Part shown: in pieces, positions 24,589 through 32,883 of the stretch
Numbering within the stretch: the first letter of the stretch is position 1
How the letters are laid out: the number at the start of each line of letters is the position of its first letter
From: an uncultured Tessaracoccus sp.
GTDB lineage: Bacteria; Actinomycetota; Actinomycetes; Propionibacteriales; Propionibacteriaceae
Length of the DNA: 64,000 bases
NCBI RefSeq assembly: GCF_947255005.1
Contig: NZ_CAMYFI010000001.1
Location: forward strand, 123,004-187,003
Direction: 5' to 3'
Program-made: the position numbers and the translations under genes
Notes under the pieces: generated by a model
What the model was told of the DNA's origin: nothing
Seen by the model: the letters and a program-made list of their open reading frames with translations, nothing else
The model's database searches: none

Positions 24589-27500
24589 ATGCAGCGACGT
24601 CTGGTATGCACTGAAGGTACCTCGGACAAGTTCTGGTACATCGATCAGGTGGGGGAGCAGGTCACCGTGGTCTACGGACGACGTGGCACCGCCGGCACCA
24701 CGAAGACCAAGGCCTACCCCTCCGAAGAGAAGGCCCTAGCCGACGCAGAGAAGCAGGTGGCCGCGAAGCTGAAGAAGGGGTACGTCGACGAGGAGAGCAC
24801 CGTCGAGGGCCCGCTCACGCCGTCGGAGAACGTCACGGACACTTCGGCGCCGAAGGCAACCGCCAAGCGCGACGAGCCGAAACCCGCCGAGAGCGTCGAG
24901 TCCCCCGCAGCTCCCATAACTCCGACAGGGGATGCACACGACCTTGGCCTGGAGCTGTTCTGGTGGGAACGAAGCTGGGATCTGTCGGCTGATCCCGAGC
25001 AGCCGCAAGACACTTCGCCCTTCAGCCCCGAACAGGCTGCCGCTCGGGCTCGGGAGGTCTGCGAATGGGAGGAAGCCTCGAACATTTACGCTAGCGGCTG
25101 GGCCCTCTCGGGTGAACCCTTCGACGGTTACCCCAGCGCCGAGTGCGCCAAGTGGTGGTCTGAGTTCTTCCTCGACCCTAACGCAGCGCTGGGTGCAAAC
25201 ACCTATCAGGAGCCGGCATCGAACAGGATCCCGCCCGAGGGGCTGTGCCTCATTCTCTCGCAGGCCTCGGGCGACCAGCCCCTGGTGAAGTGCGCGAAGG
25301 AACTCAAAGACGATCCGAAGGGTCTGTACGATTCTTGGGCGCTAGATCGTGACGAAGCACACGCCACGACGGTGCTGGCGCTGCGCGCAATCTGGAAGCT
25401 CATCCCCGAGGCGGAGAAGCTAGAGCTTGCCGACGCGCTGCGAGGGCCACTCGTGAACCCTCAGCGTCAGCCGCGCGACTCCGTCGGAGTGCGGATGTTC
25501 TTCGCCCGGCTGCTCGGCGGGCGAGAGGACGACATTCGAGCCAGCCTCGATGCGCTGTCAGCTGGTGCGTGTGGCCGGCCGTACATTGACACCGCTATGT
25601 TGCCGTTGCTGTACGCCACGCCTGAGGAGCGACTCCAGCACGCCAAACGCCTAGGCGTCCACCTTGGCTATTACCAGTATGAAGCTCTGGCATGGGTGAT
25701 CAACGTCGGGCCGCTCGGTTTCTCGAAGCTCGCCTCAGACCTCGGCAAGATTGATAAGGACGCTGCGGACGCCTCGCTGCGGCTCCTCACTTCCAGGCTG
25801 CACGGGCCTGCCGCGGTGCCACTGTTCCTTGAGATCGCCAAGACCCGGCACGCCGCTGCTGCTGAGCAATGGCTGGAATCTCACCTGGCACAGGTGCTCG
25901 CAGCCGACCTCAGCGTGCAACAGGCCGCCGGTATCGCTCGACTGCTACGCCCCCTGCCCACTAAGCAGCTGCAACGCCTTGTCGAGCAGGCCTCCGGCGG
26001 TGTGTGCCAGGTGGCCCAGGAAGTACTTGAGGAATCCTCGCTGAGTGCCTTTGATCCATCGACTCCGTGGTGGCAGGAAGCACTAGGTACCGTGACCATG
26101 CCGAACCAGCTTCCCGAGTATCTGAACGTTGCAGGGCTACCCCCGATTGTCGTAGACGATGTGAGACTGGGCGAAGAAGAAGCCCGGTTCGTCATCGAGG
26201 CCATGCAGGCAGACGACCGCGACCAGCCGTTGCTGGCGGCGCTGCGGGAGCACGCCTTAGTGCATCACCGCGACGCCTTCGCCGTCGCGCTGCTGGACAT
26301 GTGGCTTGCGAACGGAGCCCCGTGGAAGGACAGGTGGCTCATGACTGGCGCGGGGTGCGTCGGCGACGAGCGTTTCGTGCACCACCTGACGCCGATGATC
26401 CGCGAATGGCCAGGGGTGTCGCAGCACCAGCGTGCGGTCGCCGGGCTGGGTGCGCTGCGCAACGTTGGTTCGGAAGGTGCGCTGCAGGCGATTGCGGGTA
26501 TCGCGGCGAAGGTGAAGTTTGCGGGCATCAAGAGGCGTGCTGGTGAGGTGATGGGTGAGATCGCGGAGCAGATGGGGTTTACCCGCGACCAGCTGGAGGA
26601 TCGCATCATTCCCGACGGTGGCCTCGACGAGCGCGGTACGCGCGAGTTCAGTTTCGGGCCGAGGCGGTTCCTTGCCAGCGTGACCCCGGAATGCAAGGTC
26701 GTGGTGCGCTTCATCGGTGAGGACGGGCGCCCCACCGGCAAGCCCCGCACCTCGTTGCCGAAGCCCAATCAGTCCGACGACGCGCAACTCGCCGAGGACG
26801 CGAAGGCGGAGTACACGGCGCTGAAGAAGACGGTCACCGGGCTGGCGAAGATCCAGAACAAACGCTTCGAGAACGCGATGATTTCCGGCCGGCGCTGGGA
26901 AGCAGCCGATTTCGAAACCTACATCGCGCCGCACCCGCTGCTGCGCGGGCTGTTGTCGTCGGTGGTGTGGAGCATCTACGACGGCGAGAGCCGCGTCGCG
27001 TTGGGGCGCATCGACGAGGACGGGCAGCTCGTGGACATCGACGACGAACCCGTGGCACTTGACGGGCGAACACTCGGCATCGTGCATCCGGTGGATCTCT
27101 CGGAAGCTGAGCGCTCCAGCTGGGCGTCGGTGCAAGCCGACTACGAGCTCGTGGAGGCGTTCCCGCAGCTCTCCAGGCAGGTGTTCACGCTGCCCGAGGA
27201 CCAGAGGGACGAACTGCTGCTGCACGGCCTGCCGGAGGGGCCGTTGCCCGCAGGCAAGCTCATCGGTGGGTTCAAGAAGTTCGACTGGAGTCGAGGTGAA
27301 GTCCTCGACGCGGGCGTGTACGTGTTGTACGGCAAATACTTCCATGCCGCAGATGTCACCGCCGTGATCCAGTTCGATCCCGGCATGTGGGTGGGCGGTT
27401 CGCCCGGTGAGCAGAACGACCAGGCCTTCGACTGCGCCTACCTGCTCGCAGGCGAACAGGATCCGGGCGTCCTTGACTACGGCGTGGATCCAAGGAACAA

Positions 27501-27606
27501 GGCGAGGCTCGACTTCTTCTCCGGGATGCGCCACGTGCCATGGTCGGCGGTGCCGAGGTCGGTGTCGAGCGAGGTGCTCGCCACCATCAACTACATGGTG
27601 AGCTGA
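24589..27606 (+). CDS. WGR-DUF4132 protein (YehI/MolR-like)
   Basis: 1005 residues. Residues ~1-75 are a WGR domain (KFWYIDQVGEQVTVVYGRRG, then TKAYPSEEKALADAEKQVA), a nucleic-acid-associated module also found in PARPs. A linker of ~45 residues rich in Pro, Ala and Lys follows, then the long DUF4132 region shared with the protein at 16371. TACGCT lies 6 nt before the ATG and no Shine-Dalgarno sequence is visible, so an internal leaderless promoter is likely even though the gene closes the operon. It ends 8 nt from the stop of xthA on the other strand. E. coli YehI/MolR has the same WGR plus DUF4132 layout. Confidence 0.92.
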   Translation: MQRRLVCTEGTSDKFWYIDQVGEQVTVVYGRRGTAGTTKTKAYPSEEKALADAEKQVAAKLKKGYVDEESTVEGPLTPSENVTDTSAPKATAKRDEPKPAESVESPAAPITPTGDAHDLGLELFWWERSWDLSADPEQPQDTSPFSPEQAAARAREVCEWEEASNIYASGWALSGEPFDGYPSAECAKWWSEFFLDPNAALGANTYQEPASNRIPPEGLCLILSQASGDQPLVKCAKELKDDPKGLYDSWALDRDEAHATTVLALRAIWKLIPEAEKLELADALRGPLVNPQRQPRDSVGVRMFFARLLGGREDDIRASLDALSAGACGRPYIDTAMLPLLYATPEERLQHAKRLGVHLGYYQYEALAWVINVGPLGFSKLASDLGKIDKDAADASLRLLTSRLHGPAAVPLFLEIAKTRHAAAAEQWLESHLAQVLAADLSVQQAAGIARLLRPLPTKQLQRLVEQASGGVCQVAQEVLEESSLSAFDPSTPWWQEALGTVTMPNQLPEYLNVAGLPPIVVDDVRLGEEEARFVIEAMQADDRDQPLLAALREHALVHHRDAFAVALLDMWLANGAPWKDRWLMTGAGCVGDERFVHHLTPMIREWPGVSQHQRAVAGLGALRNVGSEGALQAIAGIAAKVKFAGIKRRAGEVMGEIAEQMGFTRDQLEDRIIPDGGLDERGTREFSFGPRRFLASVTPECKVVVRFIGEDGRPTGKPRTSLPKPNQSDDAQLAEDAKAEYTALKKTVTGLAKIQNKRFENAMISGRRWEAADFETYIAPHPLLRGLLSSVVWSIYDGESRVALGRIDEDGQLVDIDDEPVALDGRTLGIVHPVDLSEAERSSWASVQADYELVEAFPQLSRQVFTLPEDQRDELLLHGLPEGPLPAGKLIGGFKKFDWSRGEVLDAGVYVLYGKYFHAADVTAVIQFDPGMWVGGSPGEQNDQAFDCAYLLAGEQDPGVLDYGVDPRNKARLDFFSGMRHVPWSAVPRSVSSEVLATINYMVS

Positions 27607-27614
27607 ACGCTACG

Positions 27615-28496
27615 TCACAGCGCGTAGTCGACGATCACCGGGGCGTGGTCGCTCAGACGCGCGTCGTAGCTGGCTTCGCGGGCGGTCAGGGCAGCCGTCG
27701 CGGCCTTCGCGAGGCCAGGTGAGGCCAGGTGGTAGTCGATCCGCCAGCCGGCGTCGTTGGTGAACGCCTGACCGCGCCAACTCCACCAGGAGTACGGCCC
27801 GTCGACGTCCCCCGCCAATTGGCGCTGCACGTCGACGAGCGTCCTCGGCCCCAGCACGGAGGCGATCCAGTCGCGCTCTTCTGGCAGGAAACCCTCCGAC
27901 TTCTGATTGCTGCGCCAGTTCTTGATGTCCAGCTTGCTGCGGGCGATGTTGAAGTCCCCGACGACGAGGAACTCGCGGCCCTGCCGGGCCGCGTCGCGAC
28001 GAGACGCGGTGAGTTGCCGAGCCAGGCCGCGCAGGAAGCGCATCTTGAACTTGTACTTCGGCTCGTCCTCGCCGTCGTACGGGAATGCCGAGCCCTTGGG
28101 CAGATACAGCGATGCCACGCGCAGCGGCGCATCGGCGAGGTCGACCTCCAGGTATCTGCCGTGTGTGGCAGCGGGTTGGAGGTCGCGCCCGCCGGTGGCC
28201 TCCGTCGGGATGTCCTGCAGCTCGCCATCCGCGACGACGTGGGCTCCGCCGCCGTGAATGGTGCGCACAGCGGCAGGGGGCTGGCGGGTCAAGATAGCCA
28301 CACCGTTGCGCCCCGCCAGCTGGCCCAACTCGAGTATGGCGTGCCAGCCGTCGAACGCGTCGAGCGGCAGATCCTTGGCCCGGCAGCGCACCTCCTGGAG
28401 GCACACGACGTCGGCGCCTGCCGAGGCCCAAAACTCCTTGAAACCGCGCTTCATCGTCGCGCGGATGCCGTTCACATTGTGGGTGCCGATTCGCAT
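27615..28496 (-). CDS. xthA: Exodeoxyribonuclease III family (AP endonuclease)
   Basis: 293 residues, full length for the ExoIII branch. Visible: THNVNGIRA at the N-terminus (metal-site Asn), CLQEVR (metal-binding Glu), LYLPKGS, VVGDFNIARSKLD (catalytic Asp/Asn) and the final SDHAPVIVDY (catalytic Asp-His). The enzyme cuts DNA at abasic sites and degrades 3' ends in base-excision repair. TAAGCT lies on the complement at 28503-28508, 6 nt before the ATG, with no ribosome binding site, a leaderless pattern. Confidence 0.95.
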   Translation of the reverse strand: MRIGTHNVNGIRATMKRGFKEFWASAGADVVCLQEVRCRAKDLPLDAFDGWHAILELGQLAGRNGVAILTRQPPAAVRTIHGGGAHVVADGELQDIPTEATGGRDLQPAATHGRYLEVDLADAPLRVASLYLPKGSAFPYDGEDEPKYKFKMRFLRGLARQLTASRRDAARQGREFLVVGDFNIARSKLDIKNWRSNQKSEGFLPEERDWIASVLGPRTLVDVQRQLAGDVDGPYSWWSWRGQAFTNDAGWRIDYHLASPGLAKAATAALTAREASYDARLSDHAPVIVDYAL

Positions 28497-28517
28497 GGGG
28501 CGAGCTTACCGAGCGCC

Positions 28518-29009
28518 TCAGCGGTAGTTCACGAACTGGGTGGCGAAGTCGTAGTCCTGGTCTCGGATGAGTTTCTGCACGGCCTGGAGATCGTCGCGCT
28601 TCTTCGACGAGATGCGCAGCTCGTCGCCCTGGATCTGCGCCTTGACGCCCTTGGGGCCTTCGTCGCGGATCAGCTTGGAGATTTTCTTGGCGTTCTCCTG
28701 GGAGATGCCTTCTTCCATGTGGGCGCTGATCTTCCACACCTTGCCGGAGGCGCGAGGCTCGTCGTCCTTGAGGGCCTTGAGGCTCACGCCGCGGCGCGCC
28801 AGCTTCGACTGGAACACGTCGAGCACGGCCTTGACGCGCTCTTCGGTGAAGGCTTCCATCTCGATGCCTTCGCCTGCCCAGGCAATCGAGGCGCCGGTGT
28901 CGCGGAAGTCGAAGCGGGTGCGGACCTCCTTGGCGGCCTGGTTGATGGCGTTGTCGACTTCCTGGCGGTCGACCTTGCTCACGACATCGAATGAACTCTC
29001 TGCTGCCAT
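28518..29009 (-). CDS. YajQ family cyclic-di-GMP / nucleotide-binding protein
   Basis: 163 residues, the normal YajQ length. It begins [20 protein letters not shown] and ends [15 protein letters not shown], both hallmarks of the family; the central RGVSLKAL and [21 protein letters not shown] stretches are also present. YajQ proteins have two RNP-like folds; some bind cyclic-di-GMP and act with a transcription factor. ATG 29009 was chosen over 29045 because AGGAGGA lies just upstream. Confidence 0.95.
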   Translation of the reverse strand: MAAESSFDVVSKVDRQEVDNAINQAAKEVRTRFDFRDTGASIAWAGEGIEMEAFTEERVKAVLDVFQSKLARRGVSLKALKDDEPRASGKVWKISAHMEEGISQENAKKISKLIRDEGPKGVKAQIQGDELRISSKKRDDLQAVQKLIRDQDYDFATQFVNYR

Positions 29010-29115
29010 GGGGTGTTCCTCCTCATTGGTGGGTGCCGACAGCATATGCGCACGACGAAATGTTCGGGTGGCGCATAGTCAATGCGCCGAGTCAGCGCTC
29101 GCCCACCCCGTAGTT

Positions 29116-29145
29116 TTGCCGGGGCCAGGACGCAAGTGCTAGCCT
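29116..29145 (+). promoter_or_regulatory. Promoter for tRNA-Tyr
   Basis: TTGCCG (29116-29121), an 18-bp spacer and TAGCCT (29140-29145) lie 19 nt before the tRNA. No other gene is between them. Confidence 0.5.
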
Positions 29146-29164
29146 TGCCAGGCGCATTGCGCAC

Positions 29165-29248
29165 GGCAGGTTGCCCGAGTGGCCAAAGGGAGCGGTCTGT
29201 AAAACCGTCGGTTCGCCTACGTTGGTTCGAATCCAACACCTGCCACCA
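29165..29248 (+). tRNA. tRNA-Tyr (GTA)
   Basis: 84 nt. Acceptor stem GGCAGGT with ACCTGCC, anticodon stem GCGGT/ACCGT with loop CTGTAAA (anticodon GTA), a long type II variable arm, T arm GTTGG/CCAAC with TTCGAAT, discriminator A and an encoded CCA. Confidence 0.97.
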
Positions 29249-29368
29249 GACCCCGAGTCGGATGGGCTCGGGGTCTTGCGCTACGGGCGGCGGGAACAGA
29301 TACCCGAAGCGGGCAAACGCCGATTTGGCGGTCCGCAGCTCGCTCGTGTAACTTTGACCCTCGCTAGC

Positions 29369-29440
<72 letters not shown>

Positions 29441-29466
29441 GTTCCTTCGGACACGTAGGAACACCT

Positions 29467-29542
29467 GACGGGGTAGCTCAGTCGGTAGAGCAAGCGGCTC
29501 ATAATCGCTGTGTCGCGGGTTCAAGTCCCGCTCTCGTCACCA
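29467..29542 (+). tRNA. tRNA-Met (CAT, elongator)
   Basis: 76 nt. Acceptor GACGGGG with TCTCGTC (two G-T pairs), D stem GCTC/GAGC, anticodon stem AGCGG/TCGCT with loop CTCATAA (anticodon CAT), T arm GCGGG/CCCGC, discriminator A, encoded CCA. The first base pair is normal, so it is not an initiator. Thr-Met-rpmG is the order seen in mycobacteria. Confidence 0.95.
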
Positions 29543-29591
29543 CAGCCGGCGAATACAACAAGCGCAGCACGCGCAGAGTCAAGGAGACATC

Positions 29592-29762
29592 ATGGCCAAG
29601 AAGGGCGCGGACGTTCGTCCGAAGATCACGCTTGCCTGCACCGAGTGCAAGGAGCGCAACTACATCACCAAGAAGAACCGCCGCAACACGCCGGATCGCC
29701 TGGAGATGAAGAAGTTCTGCCCGCGTTGCAGGACGCATCAGCTTCACCGCGAAACCCGCTGA
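29592..29762 (+). CDS. rpmG: Ribosomal protein bL33
   Basis: 56 residues with both zinc CxxC pairs (CTECKERNY and CPRCRTH), the C+ form of L33. It starts with [19 protein letters not shown] and ends [15 protein letters not shown] lies 6 nt before the ATG. It follows the tRNA-Met by about 50 nt, probably in one transcript, and ends just before a strong terminator. Confidence 0.97.
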   Translation: MAKKGADVRPKITLACTECKERNYITKKNRRNTPDRLEMKKFCPRCRTHQLHRETR

Positions 29763-29779
29763 CCAACGGTTCACCGAAC

Positions 29780-29806
29780 AAAACGACCGCCTCGTGCGGT
29801 CGTTTT
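29780..29806 (+). terminator. Intrinsic terminator after rpmG
   Basis: AAAACGACCGC (29780-29790), loop CTCGT, GCGGTCGTTTT (29796-29806): a perfect 11-bp stem ending in four Ts. The A and T flanks make it work in either direction. Confidence 0.9.
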
Positions 29807-29831
29807 GTCATCTCCGCGCTAGCCTTGCCGC

Positions 29832-30254
29832 ATGCCTATCACCGCAGAGCATGAAGGACTGACGCTCCCGAAGCCGCCGCCCTATGAGGTGAGTCGAGCT
29901 AAGATCGCCGAGTTCGCCGTCGCGCTTGGCGACGGCAACACCGCCTACTTCGGCGAGCACCCCGTCGCCCCTCCCACCTTCGCCGCCATTATCGCCGCGC
30001 AAGCCTGGGAGGTGCTCTTCGGTGACGTTCGGTTCGGGCTGGCGCTCAACCGCACCATCCACACCGACCAGCGCTTCGAGTTCCTGAAGCCGCTGCGCCC
30101 AGGCGACGTCGTCGAGGCCGAACTGCGCATCGACAAGGTGCGCAACCGGGGGTCCATCGACATGGTGACCGTCGCCGTCGAGCTCACCGTCGGTGGAGAA
30201 ACCTGCGCGGTGGCGCGCTCCACACTGATGCACACCCGAGAGGAGACAGCATGA
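29832..30254 (+). CDS. hadA: (3R)-hydroxyacyl-ACP dehydratase subunit, HadA/FAS1-like fold
   Basis: 140 residues, single hot-dog domain of the FAS1-like dehydratase type (VSRAKIAEFAVALGDGN, PVAPPTFAAIIAAQAWE, IHTDQRFEFLKPLRPGDVV). In mycobacteria HadA pairs with HadB as a dehydratase of fatty-acid elongation; HadA gives substrate binding and HadB the catalytic dyad. TAGCCT at 29820-29825 is 6 nt before the ATG, a leaderless pattern directly after the rpmG terminator. The gene overlaps hadB by ATGA. Confidence 0.88.
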   Translation: MPITAEHEGLTLPKPPPYEVSRAKIAEFAVALGDGNTAYFGEHPVAPPTFAAIIAAQAWEVLFGDVRFGLALNRTIHTDQRFEFLKPLRPGDVVEAELRIDKVRNRGSIDMVTVAVELTVGGETCAVARSTLMHTREETA

Positions 30255-30646
30255 ACGTCGGTGATTCCCGCGAGCTTCGCGTGCCCATCACCCGCCAGGG
30301 TGTGGTGCGTTACAGCGGCGCGTCGACAGATTTTAACGAGATCCACTTCTCCGACCGCAAGGCGAAGGCGCTGGGTTTGCCCGGCGTGCTCGCGCACGGT
30401 ATGTGGACGATGGGTGCCGGGTTGCGCGTCGTCACCGACTGGGTGGGTGACCCGTCGCGCATCACCAAGTACGCCGCTCGCTTCACCAAGCCCGTCGTTG
30501 TGCCTGATACCGACGAGGGCACCGCGGTGGTCTACACCGCGACGGTGAAGAGCGTCGAGGACGGCCACGCCACACTGGCGCTCACCGCAACCTGCGGCGA
30601 CGACGCCGTGCTCGGCGCCGCGAGCGTGGAGGTGCGCCTTGACTGA
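30251..30646 (+). CDS. hadB: MaoC-like dehydratase subunit HadB
   Basis: 131 residues. The hydratase-2 motif is visible as GASTDFNEIHFSDRKAKALG followed by LPGVLAHGMWTMG, with the catalytic Asp (TDFN) and His (EIHF). The protein is the catalytic partner of HadA. The ATG overlaps the hadA stop (ATGA), and murB starts within its last codons. Confidence 0.92.
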   Translation: MNVGDSRELRVPITRQGVVRYSGASTDFNEIHFSDRKAKALGLPGVLAHGMWTMGAGLRVVTDWVGDPSRITKYAARFTKPVVVPDTDEGTAVVYTATVKSVEDGHATLALTATCGDDAVLGAASVEVRLD

Positions 30647-31724
30647 GTGCGCCATGACGACGGTCTCCCGCGCCCCGCGCGCGGTGGATGTCGACTCCAC
30701 TCCGATGCTCGCCGATCACACCACCTTGCGCGTGGGCGGACCGGCGAAGCGTTTCGTCGTCGCGAACACTCCCGACGACGTCGCACGCATCGTGGGCGAA
30801 GCCGACGAGCAGGGCACCCCGGTGCTGATCCTCGGTGGCGGTTCCAACGTGCTCGTCGCCGACGCCGGCTTCGACGGCGTCGTGGTGCGCATGGGCATCA
30901 CCGGGGTGCGCGGCACGGTGTCCCAGTGCGGCGGGGCGGTGATCACCGTCGGAGCTGGTGAGGTCTGGGACGATTTCGTAACACATGCGATCTCGCAGGA
31001 ATGGATTGGGCCCGAAGCGCTGTCTGGCATTCCGGGCAGCGTGGGGGCGACTCCGATCCAAAACGTCGGCGCCTACGGCATCGAGGTGAGCCAATTCATC
31101 TACTCGGTGCGCACCTGGGACCGCGAAACGAAACAGTTCCGCACGTTTGCCGCCGCCGACTGCGAGTTCGGGTACCGAGATTCCGTGTTCAAGCGCAACC
31201 CCGGCCGATGGGTGGTGGTTGAGGTCACGTTCCAGTTCAAGCTCGGCAACTTGTCTGCGCCCATCCGGTACCCGGAGCTGGCAAGGCACCTCGGCGTAGC
31301 GGTGGGGGAGCGTGCCGAATCGCTGAAGGTGCGCGAAACGGTGCTCGCCATCCGCTCAGGCAAGGGGATGGTGCTCGACGACGCCGATCACGACACATGG
31401 TCGGCCGGTAGCTTCTTCACCAACCCCATCCTCGACGCCGATGCCGTCGCCACGCTGCCTGAGGCCGCGCCGCGTTTTCCCGCAGGGGACGGCCGCACGA
31501 AAACCAGCGCCGCCTGGCTCATCCAGCACTCCGGTTTCGACAAGGGGCTCCGCATGGGCAACGCAGGGCTCTCGACGAAGCACGTCCTCGCCCTCACGAA
31601 CAGAGGAGGCGCCACCGCAACGGAACTCGTCGCGTTGGCCAGCCACGTGCGCGACGGCGTCGAGGCGCGCACGGGCATCCGCCTCGAGCCCGAGGTGAAC
31701 CTCGTCGGAGTAACCCTCAAGTAA
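30639..31724 (+). CDS. murB: UDP-N-acetylmuramate dehydrogenase
   Basis: 361 residues from TTG 30639. MurB reduces UDP-GlcNAc-enolpyruvate to UDP-MurNAc using FAD and NADPH in peptidoglycan synthesis. FAD-binding HTTLRVGGPAKRF, VLILGGGSNVLVAD and GIPGSVGATPIQNVGAYG are seen; the catalytic serine lies in AGSFFTNPI and the late glutamate in LEPEVNLVG. The TTG has GGAGG 6 nt upstream and overlaps the hadB stop; ATG 30654 (356 residues) has no good ribosome binding site but remains possible. Confidence 0.95.
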   Translation: MTECAMTTVSRAPRAVDVDSTPMLADHTTLRVGGPAKRFVVANTPDDVARIVGEADEQGTPVLILGGGSNVLVADAGFDGVVVRMGITGVRGTVSQCGGAVITVGAGEVWDDFVTHAISQEWIGPEALSGIPGSVGATPIQNVGAYGIEVSQFIYSVRTWDRETKQFRTFAAADCEFGYRDSVFKRNPGRWVVVEVTFQFKLGNLSAPIRYPELARHLGVAVGERAESLKVRETVLAIRSGKGMVLDDADHDTWSAGSFFTNPILDADAVATLPEAAPRFPAGDGRTKTSAAWLIQHSGFDKGLRMGNAGLSTKHVLALTNRGGATATELVALASHVRDGVEARTGIRLEPEVNLVGVTLK

Positions 31725-31811
31725 CACACCTCAACCTCAAGTTGAGACACTTCCATCCAAGACACACACCCAACTAGCCTCGCCTTCGATTCGTCGATCT
31801 AAGGAGAGAGC

Positions 31812-32822
31812 ATGCGTGGGCTGCGAGCACTGTTGGCTGTGGCGGTGGCGGTTGGGCTCGCTCTCGCGGCCGCCGTCGCACCCTCGGCGCATGCCAGCAA
31901 ACGCAGCGACTTCATCGCCTCGCTCGTGCAGGCCGCGCAGGACAACCAGCGGGCAACCGGGGTGCCGGCCTCCGTCGCCATCGGCATGGCAGCGCTCGAA
32001 ACCGGGTGGGGCAGGTCGTCGATGGCCAACGCACCTGTGAACACGCTGTTCAACATCAAGTGCAGCAAGAACAAATCGCAGTTCCAGAAGGGCTGCCAGA
32101 ACTTCTCCAGCTACGAGTACCGCAAGGACGGCACCCGCTACCTCATGGTCTCCAGCTTCCGCACATATGCGAGCAGGGGTGATTCAATCAAGGATTTCGG
32201 CCAGTTCCTGCGCTCGCTGAGCCGCTACCGCAAGGCCTTTGACTACCAGAACAACCCCGATCAGTTCGTGCGCGAGGTGCGCAAGGGCGGGTACGCGACG
32301 GACCCTCGCTACTCCGAACTCGTCATCAGCATCATGAAGTCGCACAACCTGTACCGCTACGACGTGGGCGGCGTGTCCAAGCCCTCCACCCAGCTGCCGG
32401 TTTCGACGCGTGACTTCCTGCCACAGACCCACGGCAACGTCAACACCAACGTCACCACCTTGCAGCGCCTGCTGAATGCCCGCATGGGCCGCAAGATCGT
32501 CGAAAACGGTAGCTACGGTTGGACGACGCAAGATGCCGTCGCCTACTACCAATCAGACGTGATGAAACTCAGGCAGATCAGCGGCGACGTGGACGCTGCA
32601 ACGTGGAAACATCTCGTCCCGACGCTGAAACGGGGCGACCGCGGCCCGCTCGTCGTCGCGCTCCAGAAAGAGCTGCAATACTCCGGGTACCGCGATATCG
32701 CTATCGACGGTGTATTCGGCGAGACGACGAAACAGGCCGTGCTGGATTTCCAGCGCCGCCACAAGCTTCCGACCACCGGCGTCGTCGCGACGATGACCTG
32801 GGGCCGCCTGCTCGGCATGTGA
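31812..32822 (+). CDS. Secreted glucosaminidase with two peptidoglycan-binding domains
   Basis: 336 residues. A signal peptide (basic start, LLAVAVAVGLALAAAVAPS, cleavage near SAHA-SK) is followed by a glucosaminidase/FlgJ-like domain, residues ~30-180, with the catalytic glutamate in AALETGWGRSS and FNIKCSKN. Two PG_binding_1-type repeats fill the C-terminus (TLQRLLNARMGRKIVENGSY; KRGDRGPLVVALQKELQYSG with DGVFGETTKQAVLDFQ). It should cleave peptidoglycan outside the cell. AAGGAGAGA lies just before the ATG. A small hairpin (CTCAAC/GTTGAG, 31731-31747) separates it from murB. Confidence 0.92.
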   Translation: MRGLRALLAVAVAVGLALAAAVAPSAHASKRSDFIASLVQAAQDNQRATGVPASVAIGMAALETGWGRSSMANAPVNTLFNIKCSKNKSQFQKGCQNFSSYEYRKDGTRYLMVSSFRTYASRGDSIKDFGQFLRSLSRYRKAFDYQNNPDQFVREVRKGGYATDPRYSELVISIMKSHNLYRYDVGGVSKPSTQLPVSTRDFLPQTHGNVNTNVTTLQRLLNARMGRKIVENGSYGWTTQDAVAYYQSDVMKLRQISGDVDAATWKHLVPTLKRGDRGPLVVALQKELQYSGYRDIAIDGVFGETTKQAVLDFQRRHKLPTTGVVATMTWGRLLGM

Positions 32823-32883
32823 GCCGTCCACGAGGAAGGGCACCTTTGCGGCCCGACGGCGAAGCTCAGTAGAGTCGGCTCAC

